64,000 bases of DNA, taken from positions 126,224,796-126,288,795 of the forward strand of contig CM053142.1 in assembly GCA_028571685.1 (NCBI GenBank). Direction: 5' to 3'. Below are positions 43,917-54,845 of the stretch, in pieces. The DNA is from Heterohyrax brucei (lineage: Eukaryota; Chordata; Mammalia; Hyracoidea; Procaviidae). Both the position numbers and the translations under genes were made by a program. The first letter of the stretch is position 1. The number at the start of each line of letters is the position of its first letter. The notes under the pieces were generated by a model that was not told the origin of the DNA, did no database searches, and saw only the letters and a list, made by a program, of their open reading frames with translations.

Positions 43917-46116
43917 TACTACACTACCACAGTGGTCAAAACAGCCTGGTACTGGTACAAGAACAGACAGATCGACCAATGGAACAGAATTGAGACCCCA
44001 GAGATGTCACCATCTGCCTATGAACAGTTGATATTCGACAAAGGCCCTAAGACATTAAACTGGGGTAAAAACAGTATCTTCAACAAATGGTGCTGGCAAA
44101 ATTGGTTATCCATCTGCAATAAACTGAATCAAGATCCATATCTTACACCTTACACAAAAACCAATTCCAACTGGATAAAAGACCTAAATATCAAACCTAA
44201 AACGATAAAGCTCATCCAAGAAAAGGTAGGAACAACAATGGAGGTTTTAATACACAGTGAGGACAGACTCCAAAATCTGTCAAAGAAACCCAATCAACAG
44301 AAGAGAAAATAGATAAATGGGAACTATTAAGAATCAAACACTTTTGCTCATCCAAAGACTTTATTAATAGAATTAAAAGAACACCCACAGAATGGGAAAA
44401 AATATTTGGCAACTCTGTGTCAGACCAACGCCTGATCTCCATAATCTATAAGATACTACAAAATATCAATAAAAAGAAGATAAACCATCCAATTAAGCGA
44501 TGGGCAAAGGAGATGGACAGACACTTCACTGAGGAGGAGATCCAGGCAGCCAAAAACCACATGCAGACATGTTCACATGCGGACATGATCTTTAGTTATT
44601 AAAGAAATTCAAATCAAGATGACAATGAGATACTGTCTCACCCCAACAAGATTGGGCATGATCCAGAAAACACAAAACAACAAATGCTGGAGAGGCTGTG
44701 GGGAAAATGGAACCCTCCTACACTGTTGGTGGGGTTGCAAAATGGTCCAGCCTCTTTGGAAGGCAATCTGGCGCTTCCTTAAAAAAGGGGATATTGATAA
44801 ACCATTTGACCCAGTAATTCCACTACTTGGAATATATCCTACAGAATCCAGGCCTTTCACACCAACGGACACATGCACCAGAATGTTTACCGCAGCACAG
44901 TCCACGATAGCAAAAAGATGGAATCAACCCAGATGCCCAACAATAGAAGAATGGATAGGTAAACTATGGTACATATACTCAATGGAGCACTACACAATGG
45001 TAAAGAATAACGATGATTCCAGGAAACATGTCCTAACCTGGTTTCAACTGGAAGACATTATGTTGAGTGAAAGTAGTCAGCGACAAAGGGACAAATACTG
45101 TATAAGACCTCTACGATAAGATCTCAAAAACAGACTTGTGTATAGAAGAAAAGAGTCTTTGACAGCTGCAAGGAAGGGAAGGGAGGGAGGGGGAGGGGGG
45201 AGGGATTAGTTTAGATAGTTACTAGAAATCTAGTTGGGAGAAAGTGGTGATAGCACACATTAGAAACAGGAACAACATTAAGTGGACTTCAGCATAACTT
45301 GAGTACTCCTTCCATCTTAATACTGCAAGGATAGAGTAGCTGGGGCAGGGGGTGGGGGACCATGCTCTTAGGCAAATTCCAGGCCAATTGGCACAACTAG
45401 CGTTTTGCTAAGAGAGCTCTCTGCACCCCACATTGGTGAGTGGCGTCTGGGGTGTTAAAAGCTGCCAAGCTGCCATCCGAGGACACAGCAAATGGTCCCA
45501 ACTCAGCAGGAACGGATGCTCACGGAGGACCAAAATGACATGCGGTAAAGACAACCGAGAAGACAGAGAGACCCACAAGAGTGGGTGCCTACATCAACTT
45601 GGGACCGGAAGAACCGGATGGTACCCGGCCACCACCAGTGATAGTCACGATGGAGCTCACAGAGAGGAGTCTCACTGGCAACACAAGAATAAAAAGGGGT
45701 GCATCATGAGATCTCCACTAAAAGACCTCAATTGATGGTCCAGCGGTTTTGGGGTTCCTCTGAGAGCATGGCCCCCGGCCCTGATGCTCCCCTTTCCCGT
45801 AAATTATAACAAAGGTCCACTCTTTGGTCAGGAATGGATTGGACTTGGCAATGCAGAGTGACCATATATTAGAAGCACTTTATGGTTCTATACATCTATA
45901 GGATATCATCTTGCTGACCTCTGGCTGGAGGAAGGGGAGTGGACGGAGAGGAGGGGAAAGGAGGCTGTTCGGAGGATGAGACATGTATGGAGCAGAGAGG
46001 AATAGTGTGCAGTCACCAGACAGGGAGAGCAGTGGAAGCTGCATATAGGTGGGTATGTAAATTTATATGGGAATGTACATTTTCACTCAGATATGTTAAA
46101 TAAAAATAAAAAAATA
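43917..46116 (+). mobile_element. Young L1 LINE, 5'-truncated
   Basis: Plus-strand L1 from the last third of ORF2 to the tail. Pieces: [38 protein letters not shown], and the Cys/His block CWRGCGENGTLLHCWWGC (about 44700-44750), which is the ORF2 C-terminal zinc-knuckle-like motif. Later pieces are EEWIGKLWYIYSMEHYTMVK and DIMLSESSQRQRDKYCI. About two frame changes split the ORF2 tail, so it is not intact, but it is the least decayed transposon here. The 3' UTR (45120-46090) has a G/A-rich tract at 45164-45208. The flanking repeat 'aaaaaaaatacttta' is found at both ends (43902-43916 and near 46117-46131). Confidence 0.92.
45164..45208 (+). repeat. G/A-rich polypurine tract in L1 3' UTR
   Basis: 'gaagggaagggagggagggg' continuing to 'gaggggggaggg'. 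Such G-rich tracts are usual in mammalian L1 3' UTRs and can form G-quadruplexes. Confidence 0.85.
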
Positions 46117-47588
46117 AAAAAAATACTTTATTGTGATTAAGTGAAATTTTACAATGCAAGTCAATTTGCGACACAGAACCCTGAGCCCCACCTCTGTGAA
46201 ACTCTATCTGCTCTCCTCAGCCTGTGACAGCAAACTCATCCCCTCCACTCTTCCAGTATCCACTCAACCAACACCTGTCCCCTCCTCTCTAACCTCTTCT
46301 GTGCCCTCTAAAGACGAAACAATAGGACAGCCTCATATGTATGTTAAACCAAAAAGTACACACACCACCTACATCACTCTGTGACCTTTAGTTCAGTCCA
46401 GTCTTCATCTGAAGTGTTGGCTTCAGTATTGGTCTCAGCTCTGGGCTAGCAGGAAGTCCAGGGGGCCATGTTCTCAGAGGACCTTCCAGGCTGTTGGACC
46501 ATCAAGTCTGGTCTTTTCATGGAGTTCTTGATCTGCACATCCCTTTTCTTGAGCCACATCAGGAACTATACATTGTGTTTCCTGACAGAGCTGTCTTCTG
46601 TGGTGGTCTGGCACCATTGAGTTCTTCTGGTCACATGCTGATGTAGTCTCCCAATCATATGGACCCTTCTGTCTCCTGGGCTCATATTTTCCTCATGTCT
46701 TTGATGTTCTTGGTTTTCATCTGCTCCAGTTGAGATGGGACCAACAGATGTTCCTTAGATGGCAGCATGCTGCCTTTTAAGACCCCAGCCACCACTCACC
46801 AATATGGGATACAGAACAATTTCTTAGAAAAAAATTCTAAATATGCCAGTTGATCTAAATGTCCTCTGAAACCATGGTCCCCAGACCCCTGTGCCTGCTA
46901 CTCTGTCCTTTAGAATGTTGGGTTGTGTTTAGAAAACATTTTAGCTTATGGTGTAGGCCAGTTTTGCTGACCTGCTTTCTGCTATATGCTGTCACTCCCT
47001 TCAACTAGCTGAATTCCTATGAGCTATCTAATCTATGAATAACTCTCTCCCTCCCTTCCCACCCTTGTAGCCATCAAAGAGTATTTTCTTCTGTGCATAA
47101 GCCTTTCCTTAAGTCCTTATAATAGTGGTCTCATACAGTATTTGTCCTTTTGCAGCTGACTGATTTCACTCAGCATAATGTCTTCTAGTTGATTCCAGAT
47201 TATGAGATGTTTCAAGAAAATCATCATTGTTCTTTATCATTGCATATAGCTTCATTGTGTAAATATACCATAGTTTGTTCATCTGTTCTTCTGTTGATGG
47301 GCACCTAGGTTGATTCCATCTCTTTTTGCTGTTGTGGACAGTTCTGCAATAAACAGTCATGTGCATGTATCTGTTCATGTGATAGCCCTTATTTCTCTAG
47401 GCTATAGTCCAAGCAGTGGGAATGCCAGATCATAAGGTATTTTCTATTTCTAGCTTTTTAAGAAAGTGCCAAATTGCTTTCCAGAGAGGTTGTACCATTT
47501 CTGCACTCCCGTCAGCAGTGTAGAAGAGTTCTAGTCTCTCCACAACCTCTCCAACATTTGTTATTTTTTATTTTCTGAATTAGTGCAA
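46117..47588 (-). mobile_element. Older L1 LINE 3' part, antisense, right piece
   Basis: Begins 'actttattgtgattaagtga' and runs through antisense 3' UTR ('gttggaccatcaagtctggt') into the ORF2 tail. The tail reads on the minus strand as MNRYMHMTVYCRTVHNSKKR and PSTEEQMNKLWYIYTMKLYA. It ends inside the ORF2 Cys/His region near 47580. Confidence 0.88.
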
Positions 47589-47645
47589 GCCAGTGCTGTA
47601 AATCTTCATAGAAGCAGACTGCCACATCTTTCACCTACAGAGTGA
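47588..47645 (-). repeat. AfroSINE long form, right half of a split copy
   Basis: 'gctgtaaatcttcatagaag' and 'cagactgccacatctttcac' continue the copy begun at 43798-43891. 'taatctt/aaatctt' at the junctions fits a target duplication made by the old L1. Confidence 0.75.
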
Positions 47646-47659
47646 ATATTGAGTTTGAA

Positions 47660-48055
47660 ACACAGGAGTTGAGCAGGGCATCTGAAAGTTTCTTCCCCAA
47701 AGACACCTCCCTGCCACTTCCACAGCCTCTGCTGGGCCCAGGTGGCATGGCCTCACCTGCCCACAGGCCTGGGGCCTGCCTGCCACTAAGGCCTGTCTTA
47801 GGGGTGGCAGAGAGGGAAGGTTGAGAGGCAAGGCATAGTACTCTGTGCAGAGTCCTGGAGTCCAGGTGATGGTGGGCCCCTGCTACTCTAGAGGCAGCCT
47901 TCAGCACCTACCTCAACTACCACTTGCATTGCCCCTAACCCCTGTAGGCTCTGTGGTGGTGGGGAAGGCATAGTGGGGAAGAGGGGCTTGCTGCACTTTG
48001 TGCATTCTAAGCCACGCCAAGCGCCAAGGAGGGAGGGAATATACCAGCCCCTGAC
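47660..48055. other. GC-rich island, unclassified
   Basis: About 400 bp with clearly higher G+C than the flanks, e.g. 'cctctgctgggcccaggtgg' and 'cccacaggcctggggcctgc'. Open on both strands for 60-90 codons, but without splice borders that fit the host gene and few CpG. Could be an old pseudogene piece, a GC-rich repeat or a small regulatory segment; I cannot tell. Confidence 0.5.
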
Positions 48056-48118
48056 TCTTACATATGGCTGATCTTTGGAGCCAATGTCAATAAATGAGGA
48101 GTTTTAAGCTCCTGCTGG

Positions 48119-48306
48119 TAAACTGTTGCCATGGAGTCAATTCTGACTCACATGTCAGAGTAGAACTGTGCTTCACTGGATTTTCATGGTTGATTTTTTC
48201 AAAAGAAAATCACCAGGTCATTATTCTGAGATGCATCTAGGTAAACTTGATCCTCCAGCCTTTGGTAAGCAAATGAGCACTTTAACTGTTTATGCCACTC
48301 AGGGAT
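48119..48306 (-). repeat. AfroSINE (long form), decayed
   Basis: Antisense: 'gccatggagtcaattctgac' to 'tttggtaagcaaatgagcac' and 'tatgccactcagggattt'. Confidence 0.8.
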
Positions 48307-48811
48307 TTAAGCCTCTAAGTTTGTGGTAATTTGTTATTTATAAGTAAAAACACATGCAGTTATATTAGACATTTACTGTGCTAGTTAGTGCTATGAGTAA
48401 GATGACTTGGCCCTCAGTATATCAAAACTTGCTGAAAAATTAGTATTAGACTGTATTACAGTAATTTAATGCATGTATTAAAAGATATTGAAAGAATTAG
48501 TCATATCATGGAGGAGACTTGAGATAGTCAGCCTGATATAGTTGAACCCAAGGTAAAACAACATTCACAATGCAACAGAGGTCAGTAAGAAGAGTGATTT
48601 CTTCTCCATTTGGATAGAGAAAGATAAGGCTCAAAAAGTGGAAGAAAAGGGTACCAAGACTTAGCAATAATTTCATTGTGGGAGAAGTCAAAACTATCAG
48701 GTAATTCTGAACCCCCATCGTAGAGATAAAAAAATTGATAGTACTATCAACTACATAAAGAAGCATGTAGAGAAAATAACATAGAGCTGTGTTTTTCTTG
48801 TTTGCTATAAA

Positions 48812-49035
48812 GGAGAGGTCAGAAAACTATGACCTGCAGCTAAATCAAGCTCACAGCCTGTGTCTGTAAATAAGTTTTATTGGAACACAGCTATGCTCAT
48901 CCATTTACACATCGTGGCTGTTTTTGGACTAAACAACAGAGCTGAGGAGTTGCCACAGAGACTGAAAGTCCCACAAAGCTAGAAATATTTACTGTATGGC
49001 CCTTTCTAGAAATTCAGCCCATCCTTGCTATAAAG
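48812..49035. mobile_element. Old non-autonomous DNA transposon, hAT-like
   Basis: 'gaggtcagaaaactatgacc', 'aataagttttattggaacac', 'ggctgtttttggactaaaca', 'actgtatggccctttctaga': the standard layout of a widespread ancient mammalian element, second copy at 1830-1997. Confidence 0.65.
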
Positions 49036-49610
49036 CATACTATGCTCATCGTCTTTAGCACATACCCAGTCGATTAAGAAATGTTAATGAATATTATCAT
49101 TAAAATTTATTTTTAAAGTCTTGACTAGTCTGGATAAATATTACTAAAAGTTTTGATTTGAGTGTTTTAGAGTACATGTTCATTATACTTCCTCCCTTTT
49201 CTAATACTGGCAATTTAAACAATTGTTGCAGGTAGGAAAAGATTAAGATTTAAGCCAGAAAATTGCCTACAAATGCATGTAAAATGGTCAAGAAGGCAAC
49301 ATGCAAAACACAGAAAAGTACTTTCTGGGGCAAAGAATACCACTGTCCCCTCTTCCTTTCATTAGTAGATACCCCCTACTGACATCCAAAGTTTAGCTAG
49401 GTACATAACCCTCCAAATATAGATTACATTTTCCAGACTCCCTTTCAGCTAGGTATGTGTACAAAGTGCTCACCAAGAGAACATGAGCAGAAATGTTACA
49501 TGTCTTTCTTAAAAAGGAAATTTGCTTGGCACCTGCTTCTCTTTGCTCTTTACAACAGGGTTGTAAGGAAGGCATACAAATCAGCCATCTTCAACCGTGA
49601 GGACAAAGAA

Positions 49611-49808
49611 ATTGTTGTTGTTACATGCCAATAATTTACAGTAAACTTGTGACATAGTGGAACTGCTTACAGGGTTTCCTAGGCTGTAACTTTTATGGGA
49701 GCAGAGTGCCAGGTTTTTCTCCCATGGAGCCGCTGGGTGAGTTCAAATCAGCAATCTGTACTTTCAGTTAGCAGCCTAACGCTTAACTAGTGAGTCACCT
49801 GGGTTGCT
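49611..49808 (-). repeat. AfroSINE-like (long form), decayed
   Basis: Antisense: 'gtgacatagtggaactgctt', 'aggctgtaacttttatggga', 'gttagcagcctaacgcttaa'. Confidence 0.8.
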
Positions 49809-50329
49809 AAAGAGAATGACAGGAGATGAAAGAGCAACCAGAGGGAAGGAACCTAAGTCTTTGGCTATTTTCTTTGGGTCATGTATCTTGGAGTATCTTT
49901 ATTTCACAGTTTCTCTATACTTTAAAAATCCTCTAAGGCCACACAATCATGTATTAAATGAAGTTACTATAACCTTTGACGTTGTATTGTAATTTTTCTA
50001 TTGTAAGGATATATATGCACTTTGCCAAATTATAGTGGAGTCTTGTTGGCTTTTCATTTCAATGGGTCTTATGGTCTCTCTTTTCAAGATCACCTGGCTA
50101 GGACAAAAGATAAAATTATGCCAAAGAAAATATTTGTACCCTTAATAAGCCAAAAGGACAGAGAACTCCGCATGTGCCAGTTAATCTGTTTATCACAGAA
50201 GAAAGTGCAAAGACAAATGACAACAGAACAAGGGAGTAGAACAGAGAAGTTAAGCATTGTGAGTTTTGTGAAGATACTCAACAGAGAAAAGGCTGTAACT
50301 ACAAGGTCCCAAGTGCAAAAAGACCTTAC

Positions 50330-50419
50330 TTCTTAGCAACCAACGTGTTCAAACGTGATGACTCAGTTTCTGTTTCTCTGAACATCAGTCCCAGAGTCTG
50401 TATAATTTCAATGCATGCC
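50330..50419 (-). CDS. Host gene exon (helical protein), 90 nt internal exon
   Basis: Internal exon, minus strand. The acceptor is 'cttctctttgttttctag' and the donor is 'gctaagaa|gtaagg'. It reads one base, 29 codons and two bases: ACIEIIQTLGLMFRETETES, then SRLNTLVAK. The alternating hydrophobics followed by a Glu/Thr turn fit a helix-turn-helix repeat of the ARM/HEAT kind, but no family motif is clear. The trailing 'aa' joins the first 'g' of exon 39198-39321 to give lysine. The downstream intron is about 11 kb and holds the young L1, an old L1 and the third RTE. Confidence 0.9.
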
Positions 50420-51054
50420 CTAGAAAACAAAGAGAAGCACGGTGGTTCCTTAGAGGCTCACAGTTTGATGGACTCTGTAATTAATGTCTGATAAAAGTGT
50501 ACCCAGATATCCATGTAGGGAGGAAAACGAAAGGAAAGAAATGCTATACATCAAATTGCCAACACTGATTGAGTACCTGCTCTCTGATTGCTACATAGTA
50601 AGCACTCATACATACTTGTTGAATAGATTAATTGGTAGCTGGATGTTGGGATTAGGAGTCATTCTCATATTTTTTGTCGTCAAAATCCCCTCTCTCATTT
50701 TCTTAATAATCACACACTATTTTTTACCCTAGAAAAATAGTTTTAATTTTTTCACATAGGTAATATATACTCAAGACTTAAAATTTCAAAGGAGCTATGG
50801 TGAATACAGTGAAAGGGGTCTCTCCTATATCTGTTCCTCCAGATACTTATTCTCCTTTGTGGCAGACAATGTTACTAGCTTTCTGTATATCCCTTTAAAC
50901 TGAGACAAAATAAATGCCATATTTAAAGATCTATGTGAAGCAAAAATTGAAATAACATTAGCTGTTCATATAGTATGTTTTTAGTCCAGTGCCTTCGATT
51001 TATCTTTGACACCTCAGGGGAAGAAATATCTGTAATTCTCCAATTAGTACTTAC

Positions 51055-51161
51055 ACCAGCTCATCAGCCCTTTGGCTTTTATTTTGAAGGGCATTCCTGT
51101 CCCTAGACTCAGGCAAGTATTCATGAAGTTTGTCCACTAAGAAGTAGAAAAAGTCACTGGT
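51055..51161 (-). CDS. Host gene exon (helical protein), 107 nt internal exon
   Basis: Internal exon of the same minus-strand gene. The acceptor is 'gcttgctttcacag' and the donor is 'gctggt|gtaagt'. It encodes 35 codons plus two bases. It opens with TSDFFYFLVDKLHEYLPES, an aromatic and leucine-rich probable helix, followed by a polar basic stretch (RDRNALQNKSQRADEL). The two spare bases (gt) join the first base (g) of exon 50330-50419 to make a valine codon. The intron to that exon is only about 635 bp, the second shortest seen here. The intron upstream to 59088 is about 7.9 kb and packed with AfroSINEs. Protein family not recognised. Confidence 0.9.
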
Positions 51162-51711
51162 CTGTGAAAGCAAGCAGAAAAGGAAATGGTAATTAAATAT
51201 TATTGGTTGTTAATATTGTCTGTCCTTATTTTAATAAAAATATCAAGAAATTATTTGTTCTTTAATTTGGGAGGCAGTGAATTACAGTCTATCATTAATG
51301 CCATAATCCAAACTGAAAGCATTTTTTTACTTAGAAGCAGGAGACCACTGTGCTGGTGAATAGAGCAAGAGCTAATGTCTAGGGGATGATGCTGAGAGAG
51401 GCCTTCCAAGCCCAGCTTGAACAGTAGTATTGGAGCTCATTCAGAAGTAGGTGTATAATCTCAGGCAAGTCATTTAACTCCCTTGGAATCACAGTCACAT
51501 GCTGCATAACATCCCCTGGGGCAACATCTACCCACGTATCCATCTGTAGTCCTAGAAGGCTACAATAGACTTCAGAAATACCAACTGGAGAATGGGACAT
51601 AGCAGATATACCCAGACACAGCGAACGTATTAGCTTCCCACTTGCAAAACAAGTATTTCATGTCTCTTGTAAACAAAGTGACCACTCTGCCAGATGTATA
51701 ATACCCAAAAC

Positions 51712-51863
51712 CCACTGCTGTCAAGTCAGTTCTGACTCATGGCAACCGTGTAGGTCAGAGTAGAACTGCCCCATAATGTTTCCAAGAAGTACCTGGTGGG
51801 TTTGAACTGCTGACCTTTTGGTTAACAGATGGAGCACTTAAACCACTATGCCAACAGGGTTTC
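51712..51863 (-). repeat. AfroSINE with clear target duplication
   Basis: Antisense: 'acccactgctgtcaagtcag' to 'accactatgccaacagggtt'. 'ccagatgtataat' stands on both sides, a textbook target-site duplication. Confidence 0.96.
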
Positions 51864-51914
51864 CAGATGTATAATGGTATGATACATCTAGAACATATAA
51901 TAGGTATACCTTGA

Positions 51915-52050
51915 TGTTGCTGTTGTTAGGTGTCATTGAGTTGGTTTTGACTCACAGCCTCCCCATACACAGCAGAACAAAATAGTGTCTGTTCCTGAGT
52001 GATGCCCACAATTGTTATGCTTGAGTCCACTGTTGCAGCCACTGTGTCTT
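51915..52050 (-). mobile_element. RTE-type LINE, 3' end only, antisense
   Basis: 'gttgttaggtgtcattgagt', 'cccacaattgttatgcttga', 'gttgcagccactgtgtct' match the last 140 bp of the RTE. Confidence 0.85.
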
Positions 52051-52099
52051 AATAGTCACGATAAATACCTGTGTTAGTGGCTTATGTACATATTGTATG

Positions 52100-52303
52100 G
52101 ATACCCTGGTGGCGTAGTGGTTAACTGCTATGGCTGCTAACCAAAAGGTTGGCAGTTCAAATCTGCTAGGCACTCCCTGCAAACTCTATGGGGCAATCCT
52201 AGTCTGACTTCTAGGATCACTGTGAGTTACACCCAACTCGGTGGCAGTGAGTTTGGTTTTTCGATTTGGACTCGATGGCAGTGAGTTTGGTTTTTCGATT
52301 TGG
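52100..52303 (+). repeat. AfroSINE with duplicated tail
   Basis: Sense: 'accctggtggcgtagtggtt' through 'aaggttggcagttcaaatct'. The final 'tggcagtgagtttggttttt' plus 'cgatttgga' is present twice in tandem (about 34 bp units, 52237-52303). Confidence 0.93.
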
Positions 52304-52550
52304 ATGTGCTGTACTGTACTGTACTTTCTATCATTCCCAGGTTAAGAACATGCAATTTATATAAACTTGTAGGTAAAGCCTATTAAAAATTTGAGGTGCA
52401 CACAATGGTTCATAATAATAAACAGGCACTACTATGTAATGTGCATCAGAACTTTCTTATTACTGTATTATTATGTTAAAGGTGTTTTGTGTACCTGGAA
52501 GTGTTTCTTTGATGTTTTGTATACATATAAGAGTACACCACAAATTGTAC

Positions 52551-52710
52551 TGGAAACCCTGGTGGTGTATCAGGGTAAGTGCTACATCTGCTAACCAAAC
52601 AGTTCAAATCTGCCAGGTGCTCCTTGGAAACTCTATGTGACAGTTCTACTGTGACCTACAGGATCACTATGAGTGGGGCCCCACTCAATGGCAGTGGGTT
52701 TCATTTTGGA
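52551..52710 (+). repeat. AfroSINE
   Basis: Sense: 'tggaaaccctggtggtgtat' to 'ccactcaatggcagtgggtt'. Confidence 0.93.
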
Positions 52711-53103
52711 GTTTTTATATATTATACTATGTACTAAGACAAATATCTGGCAAACTGACTTTAGATATGAACCATACCTAACTGTTCTAACTGATGTACA
52801 AATCTGACTTAAATACAAATTTAGGAATAGAACTCATTTAAAATCTAGGGACTGCCTCTATATATTATGGTGTTTGCACAGCATTCAAATCAAAAAACAT
52901 CTTGTTTTATAGAATGTACTGTGAATGTGAAGCAAGGCATAACTGTATATAGGCTATTTTAATTCCTGCCTTCCCAGAGTAATTTCTTATGATATAATGA
53001 AATAATGGACAGAAAAACTCTTAGTAAAAATATTTACTAGTACAAAAACAAATACATAGCTTGTGAAAAAGATGCAGAATAATACTGATACTTCTGTTAG
53101 TAT

Positions 53104-53245
53104 AACCCATTACTGTAGAGTCAATTCTAGCTCATGGGACAATACAACTGCCTCATAGGGTTTCCAGGGAGAGGCTAGTGGATTTGAACTGCCAACTTTT
53201 TGATTAGTAGCCTAACTCTTAACCACTGCACCACCAGGGATTCTC
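53104..53245 (-). repeat. AfroSINE, first of a tandem pair
   Basis: Antisense: 'ctgtagagtcaattctagct' to 'ccactgcaccaccagggatt'. Flanked by 'tctgttagtata' and 'tctgttaatgta'. Confidence 0.93.
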
Positions 53246-53257
53246 TGTTAATGTACC

Positions 53258-53418
53258 AAAAGCCAAAACAAACTCATTGCCATTGAGTCAATTCTGATTC
53301 AGAGTGGCCCTACAGGACAGAGTAGAACTGCCTCACAGGGTGTCTAAGGAGTACCTGGTGGGTTTGAATTGACATTTGGTAAGTAGCTGAGCTCTTAACC
53401 ACCGCACCACCAGGGCTC
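53258..53418 (-). repeat. AfroSINE, second of a tandem pair
   Basis: Antisense: 'attgccattgagtcaattct' to 'ccaccgcaccaccagggctc'. Flanked by 'ctctgttaatgta' and 'ctctgttaataca'. Confidence 0.95.
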
Positions 53419-53697
53419 CTCTGTTAATACAGTAGACTTCAGATTTTTTTCTGTCAAAATATACACTGATTTACAGTAGAGGAATGAACTTTTTTATATT
53501 CCTATCCAGTCTCATGAGATAAATCAAGCATGAAAATAAAGACTGGCTCATGAAATCAGAGCAAGTTTGTACTAATGAGAAATGTAATATAATTGCTTCT
53601 CTTCTCTATTCTTCTTTGTTCACCTAGTTCCCAGAACTTCTGTTTTACTACAAAAAACTCATACTGCTTAGAGAGGTACATAAATGTCCTCATTTAG

Positions 53698-53870
53698 GTG
53701 ATATGGTGGCATAGTGGTTAAATGCTAAGTCTGCTAACCAAAACGTCAGCAGTTCAAGCCCACCAGGTGCTCATTGGAGAATCTGTGGAGACAGTTCTAC
53801 TCTGTCTTATAATGTTGTTATGAATCAGAATCGACTCAATGGCAGTGGGTTTGGATTTCCTGGTTTGGCA
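53698..53870 (+). repeat. AfroSINE
   Basis: Sense: 'gatatggtggcatagtggtt' to 'tcaatggcagtgggtttgga'. Confidence 0.93.
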
Positions 53871-53984
53871 GGTAAGCAATGGCCAGTGGTAGGAAGAGAG
53901 AGAGGAGCAGCAGAATGAATACAGTAGTTCACCAAGCACTCTCAGAAGTGCTGGAGCTCAACTAGTGCCCTGATCAATTAGCAT

Positions 53985-54300
53985 AGGTTTCACACATTGA
54001 CTCTTCAGCCAGGCTCTTCAAATTCAAATCTTCACTCTGTCACTACTTAGCTGTATGACATCTGACAAATTACTTATACTCTCTGTGACTCAGCTATATG
54101 ACATTTGGCAAATTACTTATGCTCTTTGTGACTCAGTTTCTTTATCTCTAAAGTGGGGATAATGATATCACCTCTTAGGGTTGACATTAAGATTAAATAA
54201 GCAAAAAAAAAAAAAGATTAAATAAGATAGCACTTAATAAAGCAGTTGGGCAATGCTTATCACATCAGATGTGCTTAATAAATATCAACTATTATTATCT
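53985..54300 (+). repeat. MIR SINE with internal duplication and a poly(A) insertion
   Basis: Sense MIR: 'tcttcactctgtcactactt', 'agctgtatgacatctgacaa', 'gtggggataatgatatcacc'. A segment of about 57 bp is doubled (54049-54130). At 54202-54215 'c' plus 13 A is flanked by two copies of 'aagattaaataag'. Confidence 0.8.
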
Positions 54301-54349
54301 CCCACCTGCTCAATAGTGCAGGAATTTTCACTCTTAAAATGTCATCCAC

Positions 54350-54845
54350 CCACCTGCAACAACATGAAAGAATCTCAAAAATACTATGCCAAGAGAAGTC
54401 AGTCATACTGTACTGTTCCATGTGAGGGGAGTCTTACCAAAAAACCCAAACCCACTGCTGTTGAGTCAGTTCTGACTCATAGTGACCCTATGGGACAAAG
54501 TAGAACTGTTTCACAGTTTCCAAGGAGCACCTGGCAGATGTGCACTGCTGACTCTTTGGTTAGCACATGTAACACTTTAACCACTGTGCCACCAGGAGAC
54601 AGGTAAAACTAATCTACAGTAATGAAAGCTTGTCAATAGTTGTCTAAGGCCAGGAGTGGGAGAGAACCAGAGGCTTGAGGACATGAAGTTCCTTGGAGAT
54701 AACAGAAATCTTCTAAATCATGATTGAGGAGGTGGTTACACACATATATTTATTTGTCAAAACTCTTCAGACTGTACCCTTAGAAACAGGTACATTTTAC
54801 TCTATGTAAGTTATACCCCAATTAAGTTAATTTAAAAATGGTACA
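54350..54845 (+). mobile_element. Old L1 (L1M-type) 3' end, split by an AfroSINE
   Basis: 'caacatgaaagaatctcaaa' before the SINE; 'aagcttgtcaatagttgtct', 'gaggaggtggttacacacat', 'gttataccccaattaagtta' after it: a classic ancient L1 3' end. Confidence 0.85.
54438..54598 (-). repeat. AfroSINE inserted in old L1
   Basis: Antisense: 'acccactgctgttgagtcag' to 'taaccactgtgccaccagga'. Confidence 0.95.

Noticed and set aside
44619-45119. 166-codon open frame, the longest in the window
   Set aside because: It is the C-terminus of L1 ORF2 (CWRGCGENGTLLHCWWGC block), not a host gene.
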